DNA of 64,000 nucleotides. Origin: Podarcis raffonei (taxonomy: Eukaryota; Chordata; Lepidosauria; Squamata; Lacertidae). Location: positions 56,634,501-56,698,500 of the forward strand of contig NC_070606.1 of the NCBI RefSeq assembly GCF_027172205.1, given 5' to 3'. The notes under the pieces are model-generated. The model was not told where the DNA came from and did not search any database. It was given only the letters and a program-made list of their open reading frames with translations. Every line of letters starts with the position of its first letter. Position 1 is the stretch's first letter. This document shows, in pieces, positions 1 through 53,900 of this stretch. Both the position numbers and the translations under genes were made by a program.

Positions 1-10
1 GGAAAATCTG
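1..10 (+). CDS. COL17A1: COL17A1 exon remnant at window edge
   Basis: GGA AAA TCT G reads Gly-Lys-Ser plus the first base of the next Gly codon, followed at once by a good donor (GTAAGA). Phase matches the next exon, which starts with GT. Human has GPK followed by GDRG at this point. The piece is only ten bases, so the call rests on phase, donor and alignment. Confidence 0.65.
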
Positions 11-1782
11 GTAAGATTTTTTTAAAAATTGTTTCCAGCTGTCCATTTGCAATGTTTAGCCCACATTTGGAAGTTTCCAAAGTAAAAATAGTACAGGGTG
101 TTTTTAACCCTTTAATTGCTGTATTAATTAAACTTAATCTTTTTCCTACAAAGGCAAAGTCCTGGGACACCTTAGATATGAATTTATCTCAGAACTAGCA
201 TTTGTGAACAAGAGTTTACCTTATCATTTGTATGAAATAGAAAATATATCTCTCACACACAAATGTTATATCTGAACTTGCAGAAAACAAATAATTATTT
301 GATAGAAGAGATAATTGAATTCAGCTGACATCACTAAGGTTCCCATTAATGTATCTAGATTGCTGTTTTCTGAACACTTTCACAACATAGTCACTAATGT
401 GTCACTTACGCAGGTTGTTTGCTAAAGAAAGAAAATGTGGGAGGAGCGCCATTTTAAACTACACACATTTTTCTGATTGTTTAAATATACAGGAATGTTT
501 TTTAAAAAAAACTTTGTTTCACTTCTTCCATTTGTTAGGCATTATAAGGTGGTTCTTATGGGCTTGGTCTACTGAGGATTCAGACAAAGCCTAACTGTTG
601 CCACAATGGATGATTTGCTGTAACCATATAGTTTTCTGTATCTGGATAGTTAAGATTCTCTCTGTAAAATGCTATTTGAAAATGTGTGCATTTCACCTTA
701 ATTTTTGAGTAGTAACATGTGCCATAGATGTCCGGCACCCCCGAGTGAATGAGCACATGTTCTGTAGAGAAATTATCCTCACGGGACTAGCCCAACTACG
801 CAAACGACAGACTTGCATCATCTGGCCCTGTTGTGTGTGATCTGAGAAATATGCTTCATCATTCTCTATGGCATACTTATCAGATTGCAGCATGATGGGA
901 TGACGCATGGGGTCAGCTTTGGAAGATGCACTCTTCAAGAAGTGGGCCTGGGTTGTAGTTGAACTATTTTAAATGAGTAGCAGTCTCAATCGAGTAAAAT
1001 ATCATTTCTCTTTCCTCTGCTAGGTGACATAGGACCAATGGGCCCCCCAGGCCGCCAAGGCCCAAGAGGACCAAGGGGTGAAAAGGGCGAGAAAGGTATT
1101 TGTTTTTCAAATTAGAAAGGAGTGTATTTTGGATTTGACCAGTACCATGATGGGGAAGCCTAGCGCAGGTCCAAGCATGAAGACTTAGCGTTTGTCATAG
1201 TTCTAGTGTAGTCACCTGTATTGTGAGAGTCAACCTTCCCCCACCTTTTTCAGAGACCCATACATAGGCAATGGCCTCAAGCAAAGTTTATTTATTTTAT
1301 CCTGCTTCTCAGACAACTGGTGTCTCCCAAAGTGGATTACGTAAATGAGAGTGAGAGCAAGAACCTTCAATTAAGTTTACAAATGAAAAATACACAACAC
1401 ACAATGGAAGGGGAATTGAGGGAAGAGGCTGAGGATGTGGCCAGATTGAACTTCCCTTGCTTGAATAGCAGCTGATAGCTTCTGTTCCTGTGGCTGCAGT
1501 CAGAGTACCCTTGCTTGCTTCTGCAGTCCCAGGGCAGCCAAGTGGTCTTTCAGGCAGCTCCTTTCTTGGCCTCCCCATCCTGAGGGACAGTTGGAAGTGC
1601 AGTGGTTCTTGTTCCCTGGCAAATGGCAGAGGCCAAAGTGTGCTGCTCTTCAGTTCCTAACAGTAGCATGAAAGTTGGGAAAATGTGTACTTGTACCTGT
1701 AAAGTAACACTTTCTTATTCCATCTCTCTTAGGTGAAGCAGTGTACGTTGGCCGAAGGAAAAGGAGAAGCATTGGCGTCTAA
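1..1782 (+). CDS. COL17A1: Collagen alpha-1(XVII) chain, C-terminal end only (three coding pieces)
   Basis: Collagen XVII (BP180) is a type II transmembrane collagen of hemidesmosomes that anchors basal keratinocytes to the basement membrane. Three pieces are visible: 1-10, 1024-1095 and 1733-1782. Joined, they give Gly-X-Y triplets (GKS, GDI, GPM, GPP, GRQ, GPR, GPR, GEK, GEK) and then the non-collagenous tail GEAVYVGRRKRRSIGV and TAA at 1780-1782. The human tail, from memory, is GDQVYAGRRRRRSIAVKP, so order, basic cluster and exon phase all agree. Every junction splits a Gly codon after its first base (G|GT), as expected for this gene. The tail ends two residues earlier than human. The rest of the gene lies before base 1. 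Identification is firm; the 10-base first piece is the least certain part. Confidence 0.93.
11..1023 (+). other. COL17A1: COL17A1 intron
   Basis: AT-rich intron between donor GTAAGA at 11 and the acceptor TCCTCTGCTAG ending at 1023. Short open frames inside lack coding character. I see no recognisable repeat. Confidence 0.7.
1024..1095 (+). CDS. COL17A1: COL17A1 penultimate coding exon (collagenous)
   Basis: This 72-nt exon encodes eight Gly-X-Y triplets, GDIGPMGPPGRQGPRG and onward to GEKGEKG. The acceptor is CTGCTAG and the donor is GTATTT at 1096. Its length is a multiple of nine, as is usual for collagen helix exons. It matches the human segment that begins GDRGPAGPPG. Confidence 0.92.
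1096..1732 (+). other. COL17A1: COL17A1 last intron
   Basis: This intron lies between donor GTATTT and acceptor CTCTCTTAG. No gene or clear repeat is seen. An open frame of about 90 codons on the other strand (1309-1578) has no recognisable features. Confidence 0.8.
1733..1782 (+). CDS. COL17A1: COL17A1 last coding exon with basic C-terminal tail
   Basis: Reads (G)GT GAA GCA GTG TAC GTT GGC and onward to TAA, giving GEAVYVGRRKRRSIGV. The Arg/Lys cluster and the hydrophobic end correspond to the extracellular C-terminus of collagen XVII. The acceptor is CTCTTAG at 1724-1732. Confidence 0.93.
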
Positions 1783-2775
1783 TCTAAGAACACAAATTTG
1801 AGCAAAAGATTCCTCAATTGCTTATGATTGCTTTTTTATCTCAGTGGAGACAAAATCCCAGTTTCCAGTGACTTCCAGCAAGTGATGACTAACACTTGGT
1901 ACTTTGGGAATGGTTTTCATAACATTTTATCTTATTTCTAAGATATGGGTGGCTTCCAGTAGTACATATTGAACTAATGGCTCATTTGCTTGTTGTCCCA
2001 TATGAATTGGCTGGAACAGAGTATAGCCCTCATCTAAACCCGAGGATTTTATAACAGCATAGCCTCAAAAGTTGTAACTTACTCCCCAGGAAACTCACAC
2101 TTCAGTTTCTCTGGATGAAGATTAGCATGAGAAATCTTCAACAGAAACTCAACCAAAGTTGAAAGGATTGGAGTCAGAGGTTATGTATCTTCCTTTGAAG
2201 TAGGAGAAAGCGTATCCAAAATTATCAAGAATATGGATTTAAGAGTAAAGGCTATGCCAGTTGTGATAATACTCAACTATATGCTAGCAGGATGCATAAC
2301 CATAGGCTACATTTTATTATTATTAAATCCACTTAATCTGTTATAAAATGCATTGCAAAAATGTGAAGGACCTTGGGGCTGTTAGTATATAAGCACTTTG
2401 TTGGAAACAATTTTTAAAATGTCTGCTGTGGTTTTAATTACTATAAAAGTGCCTTTTTAATATAAAGCTTCCTGATTAGAGTTTGTTTACACTCTAGCCT
2501 CACTTCAGCAGAAACCAGACACTGAAGTATTATGATAGACAAAGTCAGGGAAGCTTATGCATATAAGTACAGCAGCCTGCCCACCTTCAAAAGTGAGCAG
2601 CTTTATCTATGACCATTTCTTCCTCTACTGCCTGCTTGCAGTGAGCATCTCCTAAGCCATCTGTTGTTTTTAAGGTGTGGCAATCCCTATTAGCATAGAA
2701 TGATGTGCAGCAAGGGGAATTTAGGCAACATGCCTGAGTCTGTGCAAAGTCAATAAAGTTTATTTTCATGTGTCC
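1783..2775 (+). other. COL17A1: COL17A1 3' UTR (end approximate)
   Basis: Non-coding sequence from the stop codon to the first good polyadenylation signal, about 1 kb. It is AT-rich, with no repeat recognised. The exact cleavage site cannot be seen; a second signal downstream would extend it by about 100 nt. Confidence 0.65.
2752..2757 (+). terminator. COL17A1: AATAAA polyadenylation signal, COL17A1
   Basis: Canonical AATAAA about 970 nt past the COL17A1 stop, followed by a T/G-rich stretch (GTTTATTTTCATGTGTCC). Confidence 0.6.
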
Positions 2776-3710
2776 TAAATCATATCAACATATCAAGAAC
2801 CTAATGTTGTACAGTGTGAATCCTCTATCCCGTTATTATACATACAATCATGGCAGCAATAAAGTGATAGCTAAGTCTGGAGGGACATGTTTTTGGGCCA
2901 CAGGAAATTTATCAATGTAAATCCTGATGTTGCGACACATCTCAAGATGTTACAGAATTGTAATTTGTTAAAAACATTGCTGGATATAGGTCAACCTTAA
3001 TTCCTCCATTTGCTTCAAGATACAAATTTAGTGTTCCATAACTGATAGCAAAAGATTCAGAATTTAGCTAAGAGATCAAGGAAGATCAAATTAGAAAAAT
3101 TAACACGAGTGCTGGAAATACACATTTCCTGGACAGGTTACCTATTGCCTCCAACCTTATCAAACATATAAGTAGAAATTGATAGCTGCAGTTCACCATC
3201 TTGTGAAATAAAAACCAGTTTTCTACAATACAAATAGGTTGATAGTTGCATGGCTTCTTGGTGTGACCTAAGACTAGCACTTCCACTAAATGTGTCCAGT
3301 GGGGCTTTGAACTTTTTTCTCCATGAATTCCAACATACTAGGTAGCTAATCAAAATTAGTTTGTGACATGGTACTGAGCTTGGGAGCTGTTTGCTAAGGG
3401 ACTCAGAATTACATACAAGCCCTTAAGTGCACAAATTATGTCTGGATCTGTGACCCTTGACATGATGACTTGTGCTCAAGGGATTCCAAACAGGGTAAGA
3501 TGAATTTCCTGTAACTGGCATACTGTTTGTCTGGTTTTGCAGCTTTGGAGCAAACATCCTATTAAATAGTATTTTCAACTGATCAAGCTGTGTGGTTTAC
3601 ACTATGTTTCCTGATATGCAAGCAATGTGAAACAATGTGTTTCCCTCTTTCAAACCCCATTTTGTTTTGATACAAAGTGCCCATGTTTCTTCTTAACATT
3701 ATCTTTCAAG
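2776..3710. other. Intergenic spacer
   Basis: Sequence between the COL17A1 3' end and the first repeat. Two overlapping minus-strand open frames (3086-3353) have no recognisable domain. No gene or repeat was identified. Confidence 0.5.
2858..2863 (+). terminator. COL17A1: Second AATAAA, alternative COL17A1 polyadenylation signal
   Basis: Canonical hexamer in GCAATAAAGTG, about 100 nt past the first. It could be used instead of, or together with, the one at 2752. Confidence 0.4.
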
Positions 3711-3773
3711 TGCAATCCTATACATATCTGCTGAGAACTCCTGTTTAGCTCAGTGGGATTTACTTCCAGCTAA

Positions 3774-4340
3774 GGGACCTGGGTGGCGCTGCAGTTTAAA
3801 CCACTGTGCCACTTGGACTTGCCGATTGGAAGGTTGGCGGTTTGAGGCCCCACAACAGGATAAGCTCCCGTTGTTTGGTCCCAGCTCCTGCCAACCTAGC
3901 AGTTTGAAAGCACGCAGTGCAAGTACAGTGGTACCTCAGGTTAAGTACTTAATTCGTTCCGGAGGTCCGTTCTTAACCTGAAGCACCACTTTAGCTAATG
4001 GGGCCTCCCACTGTCACCACGCTTTCTGTTCTCATCCTGAAGCAAAGTTCTTAACCCGAGGTACTATTTCTGGGTTAGCGGAGTCTGTAACCTGAAGCGT
4101 ATGTAACCCGAGGTACCACTGTAGATGAATAGGTACTGCTCCAGCAGGAAGGTAAACGGTGTGTCTGTGCGCTGCTCTGGTTTCGCCAGGGGCGGCCTAC
4201 GTCATCCTAGCCACATGACCTGGAAAACCTGCAGAAGTGGACAAATGCCGGCTCCCTCAGCCTGTAAAGCAAGATGGGCGCCGCAACCACAGAGTCGTTC
4301 GTGACTGGACTTAATTGTCAGTGGTCCCTTTACCTTTAAA
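3774..4340 (+). repeat. tRNA-derived squamate SINE, split by a Tigger-like element
   Basis: Starts GGGACCTGGGTGGCGCTGC (tRNA-like head) and ends GGTCCCTTTACCTTTAAA, the usual ends of the abundant squamate ('Sauria'-type) SINE. Two other copies occur at 25295 and 36575 on the other strand. The body is interrupted at 3926-4121 by a TA-flanked element; removing it restores CAAGTAGATGAATAGGTAC. Confidence 0.85.
3926..4121. mobile_element. Tigger/pogo-like MITE inside the SINE
   Basis: Starts CAGTGGTACCTCAGGTTAAG and ends ACCCGAGGTACCACTG, which are near-perfect inverted termini. It is flanked by TA on both sides (3924-3925 and 4122-4123), the Tc1/mariner-superfamily target duplication. No transposase is present. 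It is a close relative of 16896-17134. Confidence 0.8.
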
Positions 4341-4356
4341 CATGCATAGGATTGCA

Positions 4357-5174
4357 TCCTTAAGAGCATCAAAATAATTTCAGTAATTTATCTGAATTTT
4401 GGTTTTCTGTGGCAAAAAAGCGTTTAAATATTTGAAGATGGCTAATATCTCTCCTCACATTCTCATTATCAGGCAAAACATACCTAAGTCCTTCAGCTGC
4501 CATCCAAGTGGTGGCAGCTGTGGTCAGAATTTCCTGTGCTTGTGTCCTACCTACACCCTTGCTGCAGCTGGTACAAAATACAGTGGCCAGTGTGGTTTTT
4601 GGCATTAACAGCCCTTTTCTTTCAAGACACAGAAAGAACAGGGCTAGTGGAAGAAAAGTATAGATTCCTACAAAATAGGTAATGGACCACAGTCCTTATT
4701 CTACAGATCTTTCTTGCAGTTTATTTTGTTTGAAATATATGGGCTTCACTTCCTATGCTTTCAAATGAAAATGAACTTTCAAAGCTTGTGGGGGCAGGGG
4801 CAGGGGCAGATATAATTCTAATTCACCAATTAAAAAAAAGTTTGCTACCAAGAGTAGGCGGCTCACAGGCAAATACTTCAAGTACAGCACTAACTGAATT
4901 GAAATTCTTCCTTCTGAAATTTTATTGTATCTCTGCCTAGAGATAAAAGAAACCACATCCCAACCCTTAAAATAGCACTTTCAAGGGGCCAGAACTTGTG
5001 CTTTGGTAAGAAGCTTTTCTAAAGAAAACAAATAGTAACACCTTAGCAAGAATAAAAATTTTGTGCTCCAGAAGAAATCAGTAGCATCAACTTCCAAAGA
5101 GATTATTTAGAATCTTAAGATCCAACAGTATTCCTATGTTCCACTGATTTAAATGAAAGTAGGATAAAGGAAAA
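4357..5174. other. Intergenic spacer
   Basis: No gene or recognisable repeat was found. Overlapping short open frames on both strands (4369-4608 and 4753-4956) look like chance. Confidence 0.45.
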
Positions 5175-6340
5175 GTTGTTCTTACCATAAATGGTATTGC
5201 ACTGAGGATGTAAAGAGGGCTCCAAGCGGATTGCGTTGCCTGCCCTGCAGCTTGGAGGCAGGAAATGCCTATATAAGTTTTCTGCTCTCTTCCTGTTGAG
5301 GCTCAGTCCTATTTCTTGGAACAGCTTAGGAGAAAACAAAACTCAACAGCACAAAATGTGATAAAATGTGTACAAAATAGGAAACAACCAGAAAAAGTGG
5401 GAGAAAAACCATTCTGGAAACCAACAAAATCCACAAGGACTAACACAACTGAATATGTATTACTTTCCCATGCTGAGCCTGAGGGCTCAGTGAGGAAAGT
5501 GCCTGTCGTTCACCAGGCATGGATTGAATCTCCTCAGGAATGGCCGCCATTATGCTTACCAGTTTCTTCGCTCCTTGCTGCCTCCAGATGTTGTAGTCTC
5601 AGATCTGGTTGGTTTAGGACTCAATGAAGCAGCAGAGGATGATATCCCCCGTTTCCCTCCCAGCCGCAACGCACCAGAACTCCATTTCGGCCCCTCTCAG
5701 GTAGGCACCATTGCCAATATAAGAGAACAAGGGAAGTGTTCGTGGTGAGTCCAGCACCTCTTTTTCTAGAAAATTAACACTGGGTGTCCCTTGCACAGGA
5801 CTCAAAGGAAGAGGCTGCACTTGCAAGGGCTCTCCCTGGGATCTTCAGAAACAGCGGCCCCCTGGATGCTTGCTGCAGCTACTGCCAAGTGTGGCCCCAA
5901 CCCTAAAACTCAGCTCCCCCCCTTCAAAGAAGTAGCCCTGAACTGTAGGGGTTTGTCTGTCTTCCCCATAATGAAAGTCGAAAATCCTAGCCTCACAGCT
6001 CAGGATGGAGCTTAGAAAGGGAGAGAAAGAAAAAAAGGCAGGAAAGGTGAAGGATTTTTTCTTTTACTTTTTTACACAGAGAAAAAGAGAGGAAGAGCAG
6101 CTGTAGAAAACAAATAAGAACAAAAGACTCAATATAAGGAGGAGAAAAAACAACAGGCTGGCTATAAGGGAAAAGCCTTCAAGATTCCAAACAGAATGTT
6201 TCTCTGAGTTGAGACAGGAAATGGACTGAGCCTCAACAGAAAGAGAGCAGAAAAATCTTCTGTAGAAGTTTTGGGCATTTCCTGTCTTCAAGTTGCAGCA
6301 ACACAATCCGCTTGGAGACCTCTTCCATCCATAGGTGACA
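5175..6340. mobile_element. Fossil element with long inverted terminal repeats, DIRS-like
   Basis: About 130 bp at the left end (roughly 5205-5330) reappears in reverse complement at the right end (roughly 6195-6320). Shared blocks include CTCCAAGCGGATTG, AGGAAATGCC, TCTGCTCTC and GTTGAGGCTCAGTCC. A TATATAAG box in the left repeat fits a promoter in a terminal repeat. Long inverted ends plus a promoter suggest a DIRS-type tyrosine-recombinase retroelement, but a foldback DNA element is possible. It is a short, non-coding-competent, moderately old fossil; the edges are approximate. Confidence 0.45.
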
Positions 6341-8539
6341 GGAATTGCAAACTGACCTTAGGTGGTATGATTCTAGCAACTGACAAGCTAAAATAAAGAC
6401 AGTGATTCAGTAAAAAGTTTTCTTCTTTGACATAATCAACTTAGCTCAGAATTATGAGGGCTTTTTGGTGCCCTTGTAGTAGAGCAACAAAACTGAGCTT
6501 CAATATTAATGGCAGTGTTTCCTTCATCAGATTATCCGTGAAGGAAGCCATTTCTCACGCCATCAAATCAAAGCCATATATTGATATCATTTTCAATAAA
6601 CTCCACTGTGTACCTCCATAGGGAAACCAATCAGGTGCAGGTGCTCAAAGTTTCAGCCAGGAGGGGGAGCCAAACACAAAACAAAAATGCAACTTTTTTT
6701 GTACAATTAAACCTGCTTTTATAAAGGGGGGGGGACTTGGTGGCACAAAGGGCAGACCCCTCTCATGGGGCCTCTCTAATTAATGCATTATCTGACTGCC
6801 AGCCTTTACCCTGTTCATTTGTGGCTAGGTTCAGACATCACATACACACAGCATGGTTTGACTCTCAAGAACGTGCCCTTTGTTTGTAGGGTCCCTTTTA
6901 TGTTCTAATTTCCTCCTGGTTTCCAGGGATAACCAAATTTGACAAAATCAACAAACGTACTGTATATACAAATCAAGTTGCTTCTATGGTTTGAAGTGTA
7001 GATCAATTTCCGGTATATAGTAACCATAGCACCACTGATTTTGATGTCATGGAAACCTAGGGTTACCATGAATTGGAAAATAAAAAGAGAGTATGCAAGT
7101 ACAAGAAGAAAAACACATGCACATTTCTGAGAGTTGAACCATGGTTTGGCACCTGACCCTAACATCCTGTGTCATGACACCGGGAACCATGTTGGGATAA
7201 TAAAGGCCTGATTTTGTAGCATGTGAAACATGCAAAGAAATGAACACTTTATATGCAACACAGGGCAATGGTGATGGAAGAACGCCACCAGGCAATCATC
7301 AATATAGGAAGATACCGAGTAGGGCTAAGTTCTGGTGCTCATTTTGGTTCTGGTGCCCCAAGAAACAGCAACACCACAGCATCCTTTCAGACTAGCACAC
7401 AACACACACACAACTCCCCAAAGGAATCCACAAACTTGAGATTTTTAAAGAGTTTTTTAAACAGATAGAAACAGTATTTAATGTTATAATCAATACTAGT
7501 TATTTCATAAAGGTGACTTTTAAAAAAAGTAAAGGCTTTTGAAAACTTTCCCACCAAAACAATTCAGAATAAACAGATTTCAGAACTTTGTAAAGAGCAA
7601 AATGCCACATTCTAGGTGATGTATATGCGAATGTACAACCTGGTACACAATACATATTTATAAAATAAAATGTGAAGTATTAAGGCTAGCTATGAAATAT
7701 TTGTTAGATAGATTATGATTAAAGGAAAACAAAATTTAACTGAAACATGCATCTTCAAAGTATGTTTACTATACTGTCACAATTAAACAATCTGATCTGA
7801 TAAGATCAACCTCAGTATCTGGATTCAGTAGCCAAAGTATTGAGCACACTTGATTAAAGTACTATATATTTTTATAATCTGCTTCCTTCACATGCAGGAA
7901 TGCTGCTGACATAATATAAAATTTGTAAGAAATTGGACAGTATTCACATTTAATGAAAAGACTGCAAATGTGAAAACTTACAATTGATTATTCAAAGCTA
8001 CCTACTAAAAGATTAGGCTGCGAAAAAACAGGAAGCAACCAACATTTATATTACAAATCTAACTTTGGCATATCAAAAGGACAGTCTACAATACTGTTTT
8101 TGATATGACTCAGATCTGAAGCCTGAAAAGACAGCAGCTGCTGTTTAATGCAGGCACATCTCCTGCCAACAACAAAATATTTCTATCCCACCCCCACAGC
8201 AAATAAGTTATAATACAACTATGAATTTTAGAAATAAAACCATTTAACTTTAGTTACTTCATGGTAAAACAATGAAGCAGATTAACCATTTGTCTATACA
8301 TGTAACTTAAATCCTTCTATAGATCAACATACATTTTGAAAGAAAACATGCCTTGCAATCCAGACATCAGCATTGATTTGTACGAACGGGGACAGTCACA
8401 GCCATTTTCTGCTCTGGAGTTTCAAAACTGCTACTTTGAGTAAGGAGAGAATCCATTCAGTTCACGTTTCCCTAATTGTGGGGGTAAGAATGGGGGTGCA
8501 ATTTTTGCACACTTTTTCTCGAGAAATAAATGATATTGT
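6341..8539. other. Spacer between COL17A1 and SLK, possibly distal SLK 3' UTR
   Basis: AT-rich with few repeats, especially after 7470. From memory the human SLK 3' UTR is several kilobases, so the SLK transcript may run (on the - strand) well into this stretch. No coding signal is seen; open frames at 6905-7295 show no domains. A poly-G run lies near 6727. Confidence 0.4.
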
Positions 8540-8545
8540 TTTATT
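8540..8545 (-). terminator. SLK: AATAAA on the minus strand, candidate SLK polyadenylation signal
   Basis: TTTATT on the + strand reads AATAAA in SLK sense, about 620 nt past the SLK stop. It is the only canonical hexamer I noticed close to the stop. A longer 3' UTR using more distal signals is equally possible. Confidence 0.35.
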
Positions 8546-9160
8546 TCAGTTTGTAGAGGAATAAGGTGTATATTTTAAAGTAGACAGGAGTACTCTTTTT
8601 TAAACTTTTACATATTTTAGTGCAAGGATTTGACAAAAATTGTGGCAGCGGCAAGCATTTCTGTTACAGTAATATCAGTAACGAGGGCTTCTTTAGTGAT
8701 ATAGAAACATGACCCTCTTACAAAAAAAAAACCCTAGCATGTTTACAGGTTTCAGGCACTGAATGAGGCTAGTGACCCATTTCCTCATAATGGGCATAAC
8801 ACAACAAATATTTGGTTAAATGAGTAGTAGTATATCTGCCTAAGAATCCTCTACAATTATTCCTGGGGCATTGCAGATTATCTTTAATAGTTTAGGCTTG
8901 CTTTCCAGTGCCAACACAGTTGGATACATTTTTTTCAGTCCAGTTTTCAAATGGCTATCCTTGAAATACATGAAATATATCATATTGGATTTCAAGACCA
9001 ACATTTGTGCTTCTATATCTGATATCACTGATTGTCTCCACTGAAGGTGGATGGAGTTCCACTGAGGTTCTTGGATGCAGAGTGTAGATTTCATTGTGAC
9101 AGAAGCTGAAGAGGAGAAGCTGAAAGACGCACCCAAAGCCACCTCACAGAGGCTCCAAAT
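8541..9160 (-). other. SLK: SLK proximal 3' UTR
   Basis: Directly follows the SLK stop on the - strand. A 100-codon open frame at 8840-9142 on the same strand lies wholly within it and is not a continuation of SLK, whose frame ends at TAA 9163-9161. Confidence 0.6.
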
Positions 9161-52559
<43,399 letters not shown>

Positions 52560-52560
<1 letters not shown>

Positions 52561-53480
52561 AAAGTGGAGCTACTCCACAAAGCAGGGGGCGTGTGAAATA
52601 ACCCCCCCCCCCCGCTTCACTTCTGTGTGGAAAAGAAAAGCCATAGGAGTCTGGGCTGAAGGAGACCTCCCCTCCTCCGGAGAATTAGTACCAACGGTCG
52701 TAACGACAACAAGCCCCACTTTTCTTAGTATTGGGGAGGGGGGTAGGAAGTGGGAAAGGAAAAGCGCTGCGAATAAAGGAGCCCACGACCCACAGGGAAG
52801 CTCATTTCAGCCTCTCACCCGGCCCGAGACGGATCCGGCGTCTTCGTCTTCGCCGCCGCCTTCTGTGTTCCCACTTCCTCTGTGGGGGCGGGGCAGAGCA
52901 ATAAGCCTCCTTATGCCGATTTCCTCTCCTCCTCCCCCCGCCTCCAACCACCACCCGAGCACGGCTGCGCTTCGCTTCTCTCCCTCCCTCCCTCGCTCGC
53001 TCCCAACTACAGTCACGCACGCGCACTCTCCTCAGCCACTCTCGACCGAGAGCCTGGTAGAAAAGCCACTCCCAACTTGCTCTCCTCCCGCTCCACTCTC
53101 AACCGCCTCGCTTTGACACTAAACTACGCATGCGCGGTTCCACTCCAGTTCCGCCAGATGCCTCTTTCCCGGACTCGCGCTGACTATGACTCCCCCCCGC
53201 CTCTCTCTCATGTACGTAGCCGGGTTTCAAGGAAACGGGGGCGGAGGAAGGCGGAGAGGGAGGAGCTAAAAAGAGAAGGGCGGACGTCCGAGGTAGACTT
53301 CCTTCCGGTTTCGCCTCCCACCGACACCCCTCCCCTGTCCCATGAGCGTGACGCCTAGGAAACCCGCCCGTTAGCGGCGGAGAGCCAATAGGAGCGCGCC
53401 GAGCTCTTTGGCGGGTAAGTGGCGCAGCGTCGACCGTTTTGAGGAGGGGGAGAGACTACAGCACTTTGGGGGAAAAGGGG
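52560..53480. promoter_or_regulatory. CpG-rich island, promoter of SLK and probably of STN1
   Basis: The only strongly CpG-rich stretch in the window. It holds an SP1-type GGGGGCGGGGC (52884-52894), an NRF1-like ACGCATGCGCGG (53126-53137), an ETS-like CCTTCCGG (53301-53308), an inverted-repeat-free CCAAT box (53385-53389) and an E2F-like TTTGGCGGG (53408-53416). It has no clear TATA box, as is typical of housekeeping bidirectional promoters. SLK lies on one side and STN1 on the other. A 12-base poly-C run sits at 52602-52613. Confidence 0.75.
53390..53414 (+). other. STN1: Putative end of STN1 non-coding exon 1
   Basis: A strong + strand donor, GCGG|GTAAGT, lies at the downstream edge of the island (GT at 53415-53416). 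A 5' UTR exon ending here would splice to the acceptor at 59763 or 59612. The exon start is not visible, so the left edge given is arbitrary. Confidence 0.4.
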
Positions 53481-53814
53481 CGCTTAAAAGGGGCAATTTT
53501 CTTTTGTGCTGGTTTAGTGGTTTTTGGCGATTACTTTGTGCTCGTTTGTAGGGGAAAGGAAAAAGGCTAGGCTTCCTGTTCCCTCCATGTATGGCTGTGT
53601 ATGTGGAGTGTTTGGACAGGGGAATTTAGGCACAGGATAGTTACTGATCATTATGTCCATATAGGATCTGGGGCAACGTGTGTCTTGAGTGCCATTCGCT
53701 GGGGAGCAATAGCGGGAGAAGGCTCTTTCCCCTGAGGGTCCCGTTGGTATTGTGGAAAACCAGGGGGTGGATTAGATATGTGTTTGGTCTAGCAGAGATC
53801 TTGTGCTCATAAGA

Positions 53815-53900
53815 ACACAAATTGTTTATGGAATTCACTGCCACAAGATATGGTTGCGGTCCTTGGCTTTAAAATGAAAGTAGTTTTTTTAAAAGGATAA
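53815..53900 (+). repeat. CR1/L2-type LINE tail fragment
   Basis: GGAATTCACTGCCACAAGAT followed by GGCTTTAAAATG matches the start of the 3' region seen in the longer copy family at 57200-57500. Confidence 0.45.

Larger units (their letters stand above)
3711..4356. repeat. Short palindromic reptile repeat split by a SINE
   Basis: The outer arms are 3711-3773 (starts TGCAATCCTATACAT) and 4341-4356 (ends CATGCATAGGATTGCA). The right arm's reverse complement, TGCAATCCTATGCATG, nearly matches the left end, so this is one terminal-inverted element. CAGTGGGATTTACTTCC in the left arm is typical of a very common short reptile repeat. The SINE at 3774-4340 sits inside it. The class is not certain. Confidence 0.6.

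Noticed and set aside
8840-9142. 100-codon minus-strand frame near the SLK 3' end
   Set aside because: Lies past the SLK TAA within the 3' UTR. The true last exon in the correct frame ends SLHSTGS.
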